A stretch of DNA of 64,000 nucleotides from Jiella pelagia (GTDB taxonomy: Bacteria > Pseudomonadota > Alphaproteobacteria > Rhizobiales > Rhizobiaceae), in contig NZ_CP114029.1 of the NCBI RefSeq assembly GCF_026898155.1, positions 3,390,001 through 3,454,000 on the forward strand. The letters are read 5' to 3'. Shown one piece after another: positions 40,791-51,314 of this stretch; the stretch's first letter is position 1, and every line of letters begins with the position of its first letter. The position numbers and the translations under genes are program-made. Below the pieces are notes generated by a model, which was not told where the DNA came from, made no database searches, and saw nothing but the letters and a program-made list of their open reading frames with translations.

Positions 40791-41609
40791 GTGTCGCGTA
40801 CCATGTCGGATGACGAGTCTTTCGTGCCACCTCCTGTGCCGCGCTCCGACATGCCCGATCGTGCCCGCGAAAAGTCGAAGCCGCGCCGGACGGTGCGTGG
40901 GGCACTCCGCCAGCTTGGCCGGTCGAAAGCGGCAATCGCCGTTGCCGGGGTCGCCGTCGGCGGGCTTCTGCGCTTCGTCCACGCCACGCAGCGGCGCGCC
41001 GCCGGCTCGTCAGATTTCCGCCGCATCCTCACCGAGGAGCATCCGGCCATCGTCGGCTTGTGGCATGGCCAGCATCTGCTCGCGCCATTCTTCCGACCAC
41101 GCGAACTTCCCTTTGTCGCCTTGTTGTCGCGCAACGCCGACGCCGAGATCAATGCCCGGGTGGTCGAGAGTTTCGGCATTTCGACGGTGCGTGGATCGGG
41201 CGGCCGGGAAGGCGTCAAGGCCAAACGGGCAAAGCGCAAGGGCGGTGCCCGGGCGCTGGTCGCCCTGCGCCACCTGCTCGCCGGCGGAACCGGCGTCTGT
41301 ATGATTGCCGACATACCCAAGGGGACGCCGCGCGACGCCGGACTCGGCATCGTGACGCTTGCCAAGATCTCCGGCCGACCGATCATTCCCGCCGGGGCCG
41401 TTACCAGCCGCCATCGGGTGGTGGCGAGAGCCTGGGACAAGACCCGCATTCCGTTGCCGTTCGGGCGGATCGCGGTGGTCATGGGGGCGCCCATCGTGGT
41501 GCCGGCCGATGCCGACGAGGCTATGATGGAGGCGAAGCGCCGCGAGGTGACGGCGGCGATCGAGGCTGCCAATCTCGCAGCCGAGCGGCTTGTCGGGACC
41601 AGGCGGTGA
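40791..41609 (+). CDS. Lysophospholipid acyltransferase family protein (DUF374)
   Basis: A 272-residue (from GTG) membrane-associated acyltransferase. DUF374 motifs: ILTEEHPAIVGLWHGQHLLAPFF (HxxxH-like), LLSRNADAEINARVVESFGI, GSGGREGVKAKRAK, GVCMIADIPKGTPRDAGLG. These proteins probably transfer an acyl chain in lipid A or phospholipid assembly. GTG 40791 has AAGGG 5 nt upstream; ATG 40803 lacks a ribosome site but remains possible. The stop overlaps the next start (GTGA), so it is coupled to waaA. Confidence 0.87.
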   Translation: MSRTMSDDESFVPPPVPRSDMPDRAREKSKPRRTVRGALRQLGRSKAAIAVAGVAVGGLLRFVHATQRRAAGSSDFRRILTEEHPAIVGLWHGQHLLAPFFRPRELPFVALLSRNADAEINARVVESFGISTVRGSGGREGVKAKRAKRKGGARALVALRHLLAGGTGVCMIADIPKGTPRDAGLGIVTLAKISGRPIIPAGAVTSRHRVVARAWDKTRIPLPFGRIAVVMGAPIVVPADADEAMMEAKRREVTAAIEAANLAAERLVGTRR

Positions 41610-42938
41610 GCGATCCCATGACCCGCGCCGCCTTCGCCGCCTATCGCCTCGTCGGCCTCGTCGCCTATCCGTTTCTCAAGCCCTATGTCGGCTGGCGGTC
41701 GGCGCGGGGCAAGGAGGACCGGCGCCGGCTGAAGGAGCGCTACGGCATCGCCGGATCGGCACGGCCCGAGACCGGCCCGCTCGTCTGGGTCCACGCGGCG
41801 AGCGTCGGCGAGAGCGCAGCCGTCGCGCCGCTGGTCAGGGCGATCGCCGCCGACGGTCTCGGTGTGGTGATGACCACCGGCACGATCACCTCCGCACGGT
41901 ATGTCGAGGAGCGGCTGGCCGACTGCGTCATCCATCAGTACGTGCCGCTGGACGTCAGGCCGGCGGTGCGGCGGTTTCTCGATCATTGGCGCCCCGATCT
42001 CGCCATCGTCGCCGAGAGCGAGATCTGGCCCCTGACGATCCACGAGCTTTCCGCCCGGCGCATTCCGCAGATCCTGGTCAATGCGCGGCTGTCCGATCGC
42101 TCCTACCAGCGCTGGAAGGGCAAGCCGCGGCTCGCCGAGGCTTTGTTCGAGAACTTCGCCCAGGTGGTCGCCCAGTCGGACATCGATGCCGAACGCTTTC
42201 GCCTGCTCGGCGCGCCGGCGGTGACGCTTGCCGGCAATCTCAAGGCCGATGCGGAGCCGCTGCCGGCCGACCGGGCGCTGTTGGAGACGCTGGGCACGGC
42301 GCTTGGCCGGCGCCCCCGTTTCGTCGCGATCTCCACCCATCCGGGCGAAGAGGACATCGTCGCCGAGGTGCACGAGCGGTTGAAATGGCGGCACGAGGGG
42401 CTGTTGACCCTCATCGTCCCGCGCCACGTGGAGCGCGGCGCGGCCATCGCCAAGGCGCTCGCCGCCAAGGGGCTCGTGGTCAAGCGTCGCAGCCTCGACG
42501 AGGTGCCGGATGACGGCACCGACATCTATCTCGGCGACACGATGGGCGAGGCTCGGCGTCTATCTGAGGCTGAGCGAGATCGCCTTCATCGGCAAGTCGA
42601 TCACCGGCCAGGGCGGCCAGAACCCGATCGAGGCGGCGATGTTGTCGACCGGCATCCTGACCGGCCGCTACGTCCAGAACTTTCGCGACAGCTATCAGCG
42701 GCTTCTCAGAAACGGCGGCGCGCGCATCGTCCGAGACACCGATACCCTGGCGGCGCAGGTCGACGGCCTTCTGCTCGATCCGGTGCAGCGCATGGCCATG
42801 GCGGGAGCGGCGTTGCACTCCGTCGACGAAATGCGCGGAGCCCTCGATCGGACGCTCGCCGCGCTCGACCCGTTCCTGCATCCGCTTCGCCTCTCCATCA
42901 GCCTGGAGCGACGCGGCCGCGTCGTCGCGGGCCGTTGA
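41606..42938 (+). CDS. waaA: 3-deoxy-D-manno-octulosonic-acid transferase WaaA (KdtA) (apparent +1 frameshift)
   Basis: Adds Kdo from CMP-Kdo to lipid IVA at the inner membrane; 443 residues after correction. An N-terminal hydrophobic helix, then WVHAASVGESAAVAPLVRAI, TTGTITSARYVEERL, IVAESEIWPL and VNARLSDRSYQRW form the GT30 N-domain. The C-domain has STHPGEEDIV and, after correction of GAGGCTC at 42548-42554, the conserved DTMGELGVYLRLSEIAFIG. GTG 41606 overlaps the preceding stop; ATG 41618 is an alternative. Essential in most Gram-negatives. Confidence 0.93.
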
Positions 42939-43985
42939 GGAGCGGACGGGCGCCGGCCTTCTGGTGGCGGGAAGCGTCAATCGCCTCGAACCTGCTTCTG
43001 CCGGTCGCTGCCCTCTACGGCTCGGCCGCCCGGCGCAATCTCGAGAGCGGCCGCCGCGCCGCCTTCGACGTGCCGGTCCTGTGCGTCGGCAACTTCACCG
43101 CCGGCGGCGGTGGCAAGACGCCGACGGCGCTGGCGCTCGCCGGGGCCGCCGCGGCGCTCGGCCGCAAGCCGGGCTTCGTCTCGCGCGGGCACGGCCGTCG
43201 CAGGCGCGAAACGGAGATCGTCGATCCGGCGCGGCATGGGGTCGCCGATGTCGGGGACGAGCCGCTGCTATTGGCAGCCGTCGCGCCGACGGCAGTCGGA
43301 GCGGACCGCGGCGCGGCGCTTTCCCGGCTGCTGCGCGAAACCGAAGTCGACTTTGTCATCATGGATGACGGCTTCCAGAGTCAGCGGTTGTTGATCGACC
43401 ATGCGGTGATCGCCCTCGACGCCCGGCGCGGCATCGGCAATGGCCGGGTCATCCCGGCAGGTCCCCTGCGGGCTCCGCTCGTCGATCAGGTGCGCCGGTC
43501 AGGTTCGCTTCTCGTCATCGGCGAGGGCGAGAGAGAGAAAGAGCCGCTGCGGGCGATGGCTCGTGCCGGCCGGCCAATCTTTCGGGCAAGGCTCGTCTCG
43601 AAATCGCGGCACATTCTGATCGGCGAGCGGCTTCTGGCCTTTGCCGGCATCGCCGATCCGGGGAAATTCTACGCCTCCCTCGGCGAACTCGGGGCTGAGG
43701 TTAGCCAGACCCGCGACTTTCCGGACCATCACGCCTTCACCGACGGCGAGGCTCGACGACTTGATCGACGCTGCGGCAAAGGCCGGGCTGATCCTTGCCA
43801 CCACCCGCAAGGACGCGGTGCGCCTTGCCACCGGCAGCGAAGCGGCGCGGGCATTCCTGCGCAACTGCGCGGTGCTCGACGTGGCGCTGGAATTTGCCGG
43901 TGCCTGCGATGCGCAGCGGATCGTCGAGGCAACGCTCGCCGCCTTCGACGAAAGGCGCTGGCGAAGGGTCACGAAGAAATCCTGA
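42935..43985 (+). CDS. lpxK: Tetraacyldisaccharide 4'-kinase LpxK (apparent +1 frameshift)
   Basis: Phosphorylates lipid A disaccharide at the 4' position; 349 residues after correction. The N-terminal APAFWW motif and membrane-binding helix, the P-loop GNFTAGGGGKTPT, and IMDDGFQSQRLLIDHAVI (catalytic Asp-Asp-Gly-Phe-Gln) are diagnostic. The frame breaks at 43748-43754 (GAGGCTC for GAGCTC), with the correct C-terminus DDLIDAAAKAGLILATTRKD in the other frame. The start is TTG 42935 overlapping the waaA TGA. Coupled to waaA. Confidence 0.93.
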
Positions 43986-44016
43986 AGCGGACGCTGCTTC
44001 GTGCGGCGCGTTTACT

Positions 44017-44044
44017 CAGGCAGCAGGCAGCAGGCAGCAGGCAG
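44017..44044. repeat. Heptanucleotide tandem repeat (CAGGCAG x4)
   Basis: Four perfect copies of CAGGCAG lie between the lpxK stop (43985) and the end of the convergent DUF2093 gene (44047). Too short for a regulatory array; copy number could vary between strains. Confidence 0.85.
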
Positions 44045-44046
44045 CC

Positions 44047-44265
44047 TCAGGCCGCGCCGCTGGCGCGGAATTCGCGGTCGCGCTTGAAGGAGGCGGCCGC
44101 GTCGATATAGGCTTCCTGGCGCTCGACGCTCCAGTAACGCAGGAGATCGAGCGGGATTGCCTCGCCGGTGACGGCGCAGCGCACGTAGGAGCCGGCCCTG
44201 ATCACCTGGAAGTCCGGGGTGCCGTAGCGCAGCTTCGCCTCGCCGGAATTCTCGAATCGGTTCAT
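44047..44265 (-). CDS. DUF2093 domain protein
   Basis: A 72-residue protein found next to lpxK in many rhizobia. Conserved parts are GEAKLRYGTPDFQVIRAGSYVRCAVTG and IPLDLLRYWSVERQEAYIDA. A single Cys-Ala-Val-Thr-Gly loop and compact beta content suggest a small structural or binding domain; no function is known. ATG 44265 matches homologue starts; ATG 44286 (MFDPEGP) is an in-frame alternative. Confidence 0.82.
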   Translation of the reverse strand: MNRFENSGEAKLRYGTPDFQVIRAGSYVRCAVTGEAIPLDLLRYWSVERQEAYIDAAASFKRDREFRASGAA

Positions 44266-44382
44266 GGGGCCCTCGGGATCAAACATATCGGGCCATCGTC
44301 CCAACAGGGGAGGCCGCTCTTCAAATCGCCAGCCGAACTACGCCCTTTGCCGGGCAAAATCAAACCTTGGCGGTTTGGCCGG

Positions 44383-46284
44383 CTATCTGCGGCCGAACAG
44401 TTTCTCGATGTCGTCGAGGCCGAGTTCGATGAAGGTCGGTCGGCCGTGATTGCACTGGCTGGCCGAGGGCGTGCGCTCCATGCCGCGAAGCAGCGCGTTC
44501 ATCTCGTCGAGTTTCAGGATCCGCCCCGAGCGCACCGAGCCGTGGCAGGCGACTGTCGCGGCGACGTGGTCGATCCGGCTCGTCACCGAATCCCTGGTGC
44601 CGAATTCGGCGAGTTCGTCGGAGAGATCGCGCAAAAGCCGGGCGATGTCGATCTGGCCGAGGATCGCCGGCGTCTCCCGCACCGCGACGGCAGCCGGGCC
44701 GAACCGTTCGATACCGAGTCCGAGGCGGGCGAGATCGCTGGCATGTTCGCAAAGCCGCTCGGCGTCGTCGGCCGAAAGATCGACGATCTCGGGGATGAGC
44801 AGCATCTGGGATGGCAGCGCCCGGCCGTGGATCGCCTCCTTCAGCGCCTCGTAGACGAGCCGCTCGTGGGCCGCGTGCTGATCGACGATGACGAGGCCGC
44901 GTTCGGTCTCGGCGACGATGTAGTTGCCGTGTAGCTGCGCCCTGGCAGCGCCGAGCGGATAGGTCTCAAGCTGCGACGACACGTCAGGACCGACAAACGC
45001 CTCTCGCGCAGCATCGGCATCGGACAGGGCGGCGGTGCCGGCCATCGCCGTGCCTGCCGGCGGCGTAGGGGGAGCCGCGGAGAAATCCTGCGGGCGCTCG
45101 ATCGTCGCGGTGCCGGCTGGTTGCAGTGGCCGGAACGCCGAGGTGCCGGGATCGTAGGGGCTCTGCCGCGGCGCGGCGAAGCCGTCGGCGAAATAGCCGC
45201 CCGGCGCAAATCCGTCGAAGCGGCGCGGCGCCGGGGTGACCGTGTCGGCCCTGGCGCGCATTCTCGCCAGGATGCCCGCGGCGCCTTCCGATGACGATCT
45301 CAGCCCGCTCTGCGCAAAGGCCTGGCGCAGCGCGCCGACGATCAGGCCGCGGACGAGACCGGGATCGCGGAAGCGGACGTCGGCCTTGGCCGGATGGACG
45401 TTGACGTCGACAAGGGCGGGGTCGAGCGTCAGGAACAGGACGGCGACCGGGTGGCGATCCTTCGCCATGACGTCGGCATAGCCGCCGCGCAGCGCCGAGA
45501 CGAGCATCTTGTCGCGTACCGGCCGGCCGTTGACGAACAGGAACTGCTGCAGCGAATTGCCGCGCGAAAAGGTCGGCAGGCCGGCAAGACCGGTCAGCCG
45601 GATATCCTCACGCTCGGCGTCGATCGCCACGGAATTCGTCGCGAAATCCTCGCCCACCACCTGGCCAATCCGCTCGCCCATGTCGCGGGCGGCCGGAAAC
45701 ACCGTCGCCGTGCGGTCCGGCCCGGAGATCTCGAAGCGGATTTCCGGCTCGGCAAGCGCCAGGCGCCGGACGATGTCGGTGATCGCGGAGGATTCCGCCC
45801 GTTCGCTCTTCAGGAACTTCAGCCGGGCCGGCACCTTCTGGAAGAGATCGCGCACCTCGACGACGGTGCCGCGCGACAGCGCCGTCGGCCGCGGCCCCTC
45901 GCAGCGGCCGTGATCGACGAGGATCTCGAAGGCTTCGCCATTCCCCTCCGCCCGCGATCGCAGGGAGAGCCTGGCGACGGAGCCGACTGACGGCAGCGCC
46001 TCGCCGCGAAAGCCGAGGGTGGCGATCTTCTCGAGCCCGCCGGACAGCTTCGAGGTGCAATGGCGGCGGACGGCGAGGGCGAGTTCGTCCTCGGGAATGC
46101 CGCAGCCGTCGTCCGTCACACGTAGCAACGTCTTGCCGCCGCCGGCCGTGGCGATCTCGATGCGCGAGGCGCCCGCATCGACGGCGTTCTCGACCAACTC
46201 CTTAACGACACTCGCCGGCCGCTCGACCACCTCGCCGGCTGCGATCTGGTCGATCAGATGATCGTCGAGCTTGACGATGGCCAA
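44383..46284 (-). CDS. mutL: DNA mismatch repair protein MutL
   Basis: A 633-residue GHKL ATPase that links MutS mismatch recognition to strand incision. N-terminal motifs: [36 protein letters not shown] Pro/Ala-rich linker (about 340-440) leads to the dimerisation domain ([27 protein letters not shown]). The C-terminus has the [15 protein letters not shown] [10 protein letters not shown] and ends with the family's HGRPTFIEL. Endonuclease-type DQHA is present as VDQHAAHER. Intact; convergent with lpxK. Confidence 0.96.
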   Translation of the reverse strand: MAIVKLDDHLIDQIAAGEVVERPASVVKELVENAVDAGASRIEIATAGGGKTLLRVTDDGCGIPEDELALAVRRHCTSKLSGGLEKIATLGFRGEALPSVGSVARLSLRSRAEGNGEAFEILVDHGRCEGPRPTALSRGTVVEVRDLFQKVPARLKFLKSERAESSAITDIVRRLALAEPEIRFEISGPDRTATVFPAARDMGERIGQVVGEDFATNSVAIDAEREDIRLTGLAGLPTFSRGNSLQQFLFVNGRPVRDKMLVSALRGGYADVMAKDRHPVAVLFLTLDPALVDVNVHPAKADVRFRDPGLVRGLIVGALRQAFAQSGLRSSSEGAAGILARMRARADTVTPAPRRFDGFAPGGYFADGFAAPRQSPYDPGTSAFRPLQPAGTATIERPQDFSAAPPTPPAGTAMAGTAALSDADAAREAFVGPDVSSQLETYPLGAARAQLHGNYIVAETERGLVIVDQHAAHERLVYEALKEAIHGRALPSQMLLIPEIVDLSADDAERLCEHASDLARLGLGIERFGPAAVAVRETPAILGQIDIARLLRDLSDELAEFGTRDSVTSRIDHVAATVACHGSVRSGRILKLDEMNALLRGMERTPSASQCNHGRPTFIELGLDDIEKLFGRR

Positions 46285-46533
46285 GGTCTTCTCCGCTCCG
46301 CGTCGGTCTCACCCTCGCCGTTCTAGTCGCCGCGGGCCGGGCCGGCAAATCCCACGAGCGCCTTCACCCGGTGCGGATCTGGTTTTCCACCAGCGACTTG
46401 GGTCCGGCACGGGGGCCGGCACCGCCCCGGAAGCCGCCAAGCCCGCTCGCCGTGATGTTCTCACAATTGATTTATCGGTCTATGCAACTCTAAGGTATAA
46501 AATTGGGGAGATCGAGCGGAGGCGACGACGACG

Positions 46534-47334
46534 ATGCCGATCCGGGAACCGTCCTGCCTCAGGCCCTCGGCCTGGCTGCTCTGTCTCGTCCTCGCTGCGT
46601 CGCCGAAGGATGCCGGCGCGGGGGCCTGGACGCTCGCCGAGGGTAGCGGCGAGGTCATCGCCACCGGCCTGTCCTCCACCGCCGACGAGGCCTTCGGCTC
46701 CGCTGGCGCGGCGCCAACGCAAGCGGCCTTCATGAAGGGCAGCGCCAGCCTCTTCGTCCAGCACGGTTGGACTGACCGGCTGACGGTCTTCGCCAAGGTC
46801 GAGGCGGGGCGCGAGGCGGACGATGCCTCGGGCTATGCCCGCTCCGGCCTGTCGGAATTCCTGGCGGGGGCAAGGCTCCGGCTGTTTTCGAAAGGCGGCT
46901 TCGTCGCCTCGGCATCGCTCTCCGGCCGCGTGGCGGACGATGCCGGCGAGGGGATCGAGCTTGGTGGAACGCGGATCGAGCCGCGGCTCGCTGTCGGCTA
47001 CGGATATGAACTCTTCGGTCTGCCCGCCTTCGTCGAGGCTGAAGCCTCCTATGGTTGGCGGGTGGCTGGCGGGGGCTTCGACGAGGCGAAGCTCGATCTG
47101 ACCGCGGGCCTGCGCCCCTTCGAACGGTGGCTCGTCCTCGCCCAGTCTTTTTCGACGTTCGGGCTCGGCGGGCCTGCGGAATCCGAACCCTATTCCTATC
47201 ACAAGCTTCAGGGCTCGCTGGTCTACGACATTGCCGAGCACTGGTCTCTGCAGACCGGCGTCTTTGGGACGATTGCCGGAGACAACGCCCTGAAGGAGCG
47301 CGGGGTCGTTTCGGCGATCTGGTATCGCTACTGA
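46534..47334 (+). CDS. Exported protein, probable outer-membrane beta-barrel
   Basis: A 266-residue protein not assigned to a family. The N-terminus is signal-like (PSAWLLCLVLAASPKDAGA). The rest alternates polar and aromatic residues in beta-strand rhythm (SASLFVQHGWTDRLTVFAKVEAG, RLAVGYGYELFGLPAFVEAEASYGW) and ends with an aromatic residue (SAIWYRY), as outer-membrane barrels do. It stands alone; the 249-bp upstream gap is AT-rich near 46466-46500 and may hold its promoter. The stop overlaps the end of the opposing gene by 7 nt. Confidence 0.65.
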   Translation: MPIREPSCLRPSAWLLCLVLAASPKDAGAGAWTLAEGSGEVIATGLSSTADEAFGSAGAAPTQAAFMKGSASLFVQHGWTDRLTVFAKVEAGREADDASGYARSGLSEFLAGARLRLFSKGGFVASASLSGRVADDAGEGIELGGTRIEPRLAVGYGYELFGLPAFVEAEASYGWRVAGGGFDEAKLDLTAGLRPFERWLVLAQSFSTFGLGGPAESEPYSYHKLQGSLVYDIAEHWSLQTGVFGTIAGDNALKERGVVSAIWYRY

Positions 47335-48152
47335 CGGCGCGTCGTCGGCAGGAGGGCCTGGCCGCCAATGGCCTTGCGGCCGGGAAAACGCGGCACACCG
47401 ATGGCCGCCGGGCGTACTTCCCGGATGTTCGTGGCTGCGTTCCTTTGCCGTGGAGCGAGGCCGACAGACCTCTGCCGCGGCAGCGCCAGTGCCACGAGAC
47501 CGATCAGGGTGGCGAGAGCAAGACACAGGGCTTCCATCTCGATCGTCAGGCCGGTGAGGGTGAGCGCGCTGGCGGCGAGCCAGACCACCGGGACGATCGC
47601 CACAGCGTAGCGCCAAGGCGAGCGCCAAAGGGCCAGGAAGCCCAGCGCCGCAAGCGCTGTCGGATCGGGCGCCAGGGCGAACCATTCGAGATTCGCCCAT
47701 GCCCGGCCCGTCGCCCATTCGGCGGCCGGGTGGCCGAACAGCCCATAGAGGACGACGAGATGGGCGAGCCCACGGGACCAAAGCGAGGCGGCCTTCAGCT
47801 CCCGCGAAACGCCGGAGGTCGCGGCAAGGAGGACCGCCGCCAGGACGAATAGCCCTGCCTCCGCGACGAAACCCCAGCCCGGATAGACCGCCGCGAAGTT
47901 GATCGTCGCGTAGACGCCGAAGAAGAAGAACCAGGCGCTCGTCAGGAAGGCGGCGGCGAGAAGCACCATGGCGCCCCGATCGGCGAGGGCCGGCCGCTTG
48001 GTTCGAAGACCGAGGAGGAAAAGCGCGAGAACGATGCCGGCGAGCGGCAGCGGCCAGAGGTCCCCGTTCAGCTGGCCGAACAGGTCCCGGTAGATGGCGG
48101 CGTCGAAGAGCAGGAAATCCTGCAGCGAATAGGTCGACAGGTCGGCAAGCAT
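47328..48152 (-). CDS. Multi-spanning membrane protein, DUF6064-like
   Basis: A 274-residue inner-membrane protein. The opening YSLQDFLLFDAAIYRDLFGQLN followed by about seven hydrophobic helices resembles DUF6064 proteins of unknown function. The C-terminal 50 residues are polar and Arg-rich. It starts 79 nt after the Tat-exported aldo/keto reductase gene and is likely cotranscribed, which suggests a membrane or electron-transfer partner, but nothing in the sequence proves it. Confidence 0.65.
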   Translation of the reverse strand: MLADLSTYSLQDFLLFDAAIYRDLFGQLNGDLWPLPLAGIVLALFLLGLRTKRPALADRGAMVLLAAAFLTSAWFFFFGVYATINFAAVYPGWGFVAEAGLFVLAAVLLAATSGVSRELKAASLWSRGLAHLVVLYGLFGHPAAEWATGRAWANLEWFALAPDPTALAALGFLALWRSPWRYAVAIVPVVWLAASALTLTGLTIEMEALCLALATLIGLVALALPRQRSVGLAPRQRNAATNIREVRPAAIGVPRFPGRKAIGGQALLPTTRRQ

Positions 48153-48231
48153 GGACGGGGTCTCGAAGGTGGAGGGGCGACGAAGGTTGCGCCTGCCGAC
48201 ATGGGCAAAGGGTCAGGGCCGGCGGTTCCGA

Positions 48232-49174
48232 TCAAAGATCGTCGAAGTGTGCGGCCATTCGGCGGCGCATCTCCGCGTCCGGCATCGGCCCACGCGCCGC
48301 CGCCATGTTCTCGCGCACATGGCTGACGCTCCGCGTCGCCGGAATGGCGACGGTCAGCGCGGGGTGGGAGACGATGAATTTCAAGAGAAGTTTCGGCCAG
48401 GTCTCGGCGCCGATCTCGGCGGCGAAGTCTGGAAGCGGCTCGCCTTGCGTCGCGCCGATGAGCGCGCCGCGTCGGAACGGGCGGTTGGCGATGACGGCGA
48501 TGCCGCGCTCCTTCGCCAGCGGCAGGAGGCGCTGTTCCGGCTCGCGGTCGGCGATGTTGTAGGTCAGCTGCACGAAGTCGATCGGCTGCGTCGCCATGAT
48601 CTCTTCGAGGCTCGCCATGCCGGCGCCCATGGGAGGTGGTGATGCCGATATGGCCGACGAGGCCTTCGTCCTTCAACGCCTGCAGCGTTTCGAGATGGCC
48701 GCGCCAGCCGAGAAGATTGTGGACCTGCATGGCCCCGAACCGGTCGACGCCCCAGCGCCGCTGCGTCCGTGCGATCTGGTCCCGTCCCTCCGAGACGTCG
48801 GAGGTCCAGACCTTGTCGGCCGCAAACAGCTGGTCCGGAATGCCGAGCTGTTCCAGCCCGTGGCCGACCGTCGCCTGGGAAGAGCCATACATCGGCGAGG
48901 AATCGATCACCGCCCCGCCTGCCTCGAAAAACGCCTCCATCACCGCGGTGCGCTGGGCCAGCGCCTCCCGGTTGTCGCCGACATTGAAGGTGATCCAGGT
49001 GCCCATGCCGACCACCGGCAGCGCGATGCCGGAGGAGGAAACCTGTTTGATGAGCGGCGCATCGGCCGTTTCGCCGAACCGCGCTTCCTGTGCGCCGGCG
49101 CGGCCTGCCAGAGCGAGCGCCCCGGTGGCAACGGCGCCCTTCAAGAGCGTGCGGCGGGCAATGGCGTTCGGCAT
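48232..49174 (-). CDS. Tat-exported aldo/keto reductase (apparent +1 frameshift)
   Basis: A TIM-barrel NAD(P)H oxidoreductase, 313 residues after correction. A twin-arginine signal (ARRTLLKGAVATGALALAG) points to the periplasm. AKR features: VVGMGTWITFNVG, IDSSPMYGSSQATVGHGL (catalytic Asp and Tyr), KVWTSDV (Lys) and MQVHNLLGW (His). The frame breaks at 48607-48613 (coding strand GAGCCTC for GAGCTC), restoring ELEEIMATQPIDFVQLTYNI. The far C-terminus has IPATRSVSHVRENMAAA, the NADP-binding end. A periplasmic AKR is unusual because the fold needs a nicotinamide cofactor; it may be exported folded with the cofactor bound. Confidence 0.85.
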
Positions 49175-49453
49175 GCTTCGTCTCCCGTTCGTCGCGGCCT
49201 CGTCCCTGGTGCAATCCGGCCGGGCAGAAGAGGTTGCGACAAACGGGCCAGGGGGCGGGCGATCAGGATCACGCTTGTGTCAGACAGGCGCGAAGCGGCG
49301 CCCGGCGGTGCGATGACCGAGGGCTTGGCCTTTTTCGCAGATCGGCCGATCCTTGGCCTTGTGAAACGAAGGCTCATTCTTTTGCGAATACGCAAGCTTC
49401 GCGCTCCAGAAGCGCTGTAGGCAAGGGAGGAATGCCCGCGATCGGAGCCGCCA

Positions 49454-51193
49454 ATGTCCCAGTCCCGCATGTCCGCCGAAAGAGCCCTGCGCAAAGTCCG
49501 CACCCTCGCCAGGAAGGGCCAGTTCGGCGACGCCCTGGCGCTCTGCAGCGCCGAACTGAAGCGCTTTCCGCAGGAAAAGCGGCTGGTCGCCGAATTCGAT
49601 GCCATCGGCCGCAAGATCCCCGCGGACAGGCTGCCGCTGGAAGTTCAGGTCGAGCGGCTGAAGGTCTTGTTCGAAGAGGGCGGTCATGCGGCGCTGATCG
49701 CCTGGGCCAGCCGGCTGGCACCGCATTTTCCGCGCTTTCCGGTTCTGCCGAAGATGCTCGGTGGCTCCTATCAGGCGCTCGAGCGCTACGACCGGGCGGC
49801 CGGCGCCTATCGCCTGGCGGCACTTTTGACGCCGAACGACGCGGCCGTGCAGCGCAATGTCGGCGCGGTTCTCGCCAAGCTTTCCCGGCACGGCGAGGCC
49901 GTCGCCGCCTATGACGCGGCGATCCGCCTCGACCCCTCCGACTACAAGACGATCGGCTCGCGGGCGATCTCGCTTGGCGCCCTGTCGCGCCAGGAAGAGG
50001 CAATGGCTGCGTTCGAGGCCGCCATCGCGCTGGCACCCGACGACCTCGCCCTTCGCCACGACCAGGCGCTCGCCCAGCTCGCCTTCGGCGACACGGCGGC
50101 CGCCTCGACAAGCCTCTCCGTCATCCACGAGCGGATGCCGCACCACGCCGAGAGCCACTTCACGCTCAGCCGCATGCGCCGCTATGAACAGGACGATCCG
50201 CACATCGCCGAGATGGAGGCGCTCCTGGCGCGGCCGGGCTCCTCGGTGGAGGAGCGGGTCTACCTTCATTTCGCCCTCGGCAAGGCCCATGACGAGGCCG
50301 GCGACGTCGACCGGGCCTTCGGCCACTTCGCCGCGGCGAACCTTCTGAAGCGCGAACTCCTGCCCTACGACATCGAGGCCCAGGCAAAGATGTTCGAAGA
50401 CGTCGGACGCGGCTTCGAGGACTTTGCGCCGAAGCTCGCCGGCTTTACCTCGAACGTCGCGCTGGCGCGGCGGCCGATCTTCGTTCTCGGCATGCCGCGT
50501 TCTGGAACGACGCTGACCGAGCAGATCCTCGCCAGCCATTCGAAGGTGCGGGGCGGCGGCGAGATGCGGGCGCTGCGGGACGCGATCCAGCCGCAGTTCC
50601 GCTCGCTTGCCGATGGCAGCGAAGAGGAGGCGCGCCAGGCCGTCGACAAGATCCGCGCCGCCTATGGGCGCGCCCTCGACGAGGCCGGCGGAGCGGAGCC
50701 GATCGTCACCGACAAGATGCCCGCCAACTTCATCTATGCCGGCTTCATCCCGCTGATCTTCCCGGAAGCGAGCATCGTCCATCTTGGCCGCGACCGGGTA
50801 GCCACCTGCTGGTCGAACTTCCGGCAGTTCTTCGCCGACGACTCCAGCGGATACGTCTACGACCTGTCGGATCTGGCCCGCTATCACAGGCTGCATGACG
50901 AGCAAATGGCATTCTGGAACCGGATGGTGCCGGGGGCGATCCAGCGGCTCGACTACGAGACCTTGACCGACAACCAGGAGGCCGAAACGCGCCGGCTGCT
51001 CGCGGTGTGCGGGCTCGACTTCGAGCCGGCCTGCCTCGACTTCCACAACACCAAGCGCCGGGTCGAAACCGCCAGCCGCACCCAGGTGCAGCGGCCGATG
51101 TATCGCGGCAGTTCCGAGGAGTGGCGGCGCTACGAGGCGCATCTGGCTCCCCTGGTCGAAGCGCTCCAGGCGGAGTGGGCGGCGGCAGCGTGA
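49454..51193 (+). CDS. TPR-repeat sulfotransferase family protein
   Basis: A 579-residue protein with about 280 residues of N-terminal TPR repeats ([45 protein letters not shown]) and a C-terminal sulfotransferase domain. The PAPS-binding P-loop is [19 protein letters not shown]; the 3'-phosphate site includes [14 protein letters not shown]. No signal peptide. The acceptor is unknown; such proteins may sulfate polysaccharides, peptides or lipids. It is upstream of xylA but with its own spacing of 121 nt. Confidence 0.87.
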   Translation: MSQSRMSAERALRKVRTLARKGQFGDALALCSAELKRFPQEKRLVAEFDAIGRKIPADRLPLEVQVERLKVLFEEGGHAALIAWASRLAPHFPRFPVLPKMLGGSYQALERYDRAAGAYRLAALLTPNDAAVQRNVGAVLAKLSRHGEAVAAYDAAIRLDPSDYKTIGSRAISLGALSRQEEAMAAFEAAIALAPDDLALRHDQALAQLAFGDTAAASTSLSVIHERMPHHAESHFTLSRMRRYEQDDPHIAEMEALLARPGSSVEERVYLHFALGKAHDEAGDVDRAFGHFAAANLLKRELLPYDIEAQAKMFEDVGRGFEDFAPKLAGFTSNVALARRPIFVLGMPRSGTTLTEQILASHSKVRGGGEMRALRDAIQPQFRSLADGSEEEARQAVDKIRAAYGRALDEAGGAEPIVTDKMPANFIYAGFIPLIFPEASIVHLGRDRVATCWSNFRQFFADDSSGYVYDLSDLARYHRLHDEQMAFWNRMVPGAIQRLDYETLTDNQEAETRRLLAVCGLDFEPACLDFHNTKRRVETASRTQVQRPMYRGSSEEWRRYEAHLAPLVEALQAEWAAAA

Positions 51194-51314
51194 CGCCGCC
51201 GGCCGCTCGGCCGTTTGCTGGAACGAAATCACCCGCTTGCCTTTGACGAAGCGCTCGCCTAGGCCAGATCGCGATAGCGTATACCTTGCTTCAGCCGATC
51301 TGGGAGGCCGACCG

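Noticed and set aside
41060..44110. A 1016-codon open + frame across the acyltransferase, waaA and lpxK genes
   Set aside because: It is the waaA frame extended by lack of stops in GC-rich DNA plus the GAGNCTC shift. Only its waaA part and part of lpxK resemble proteins; the rest is Arg/Gly-rich shadow.
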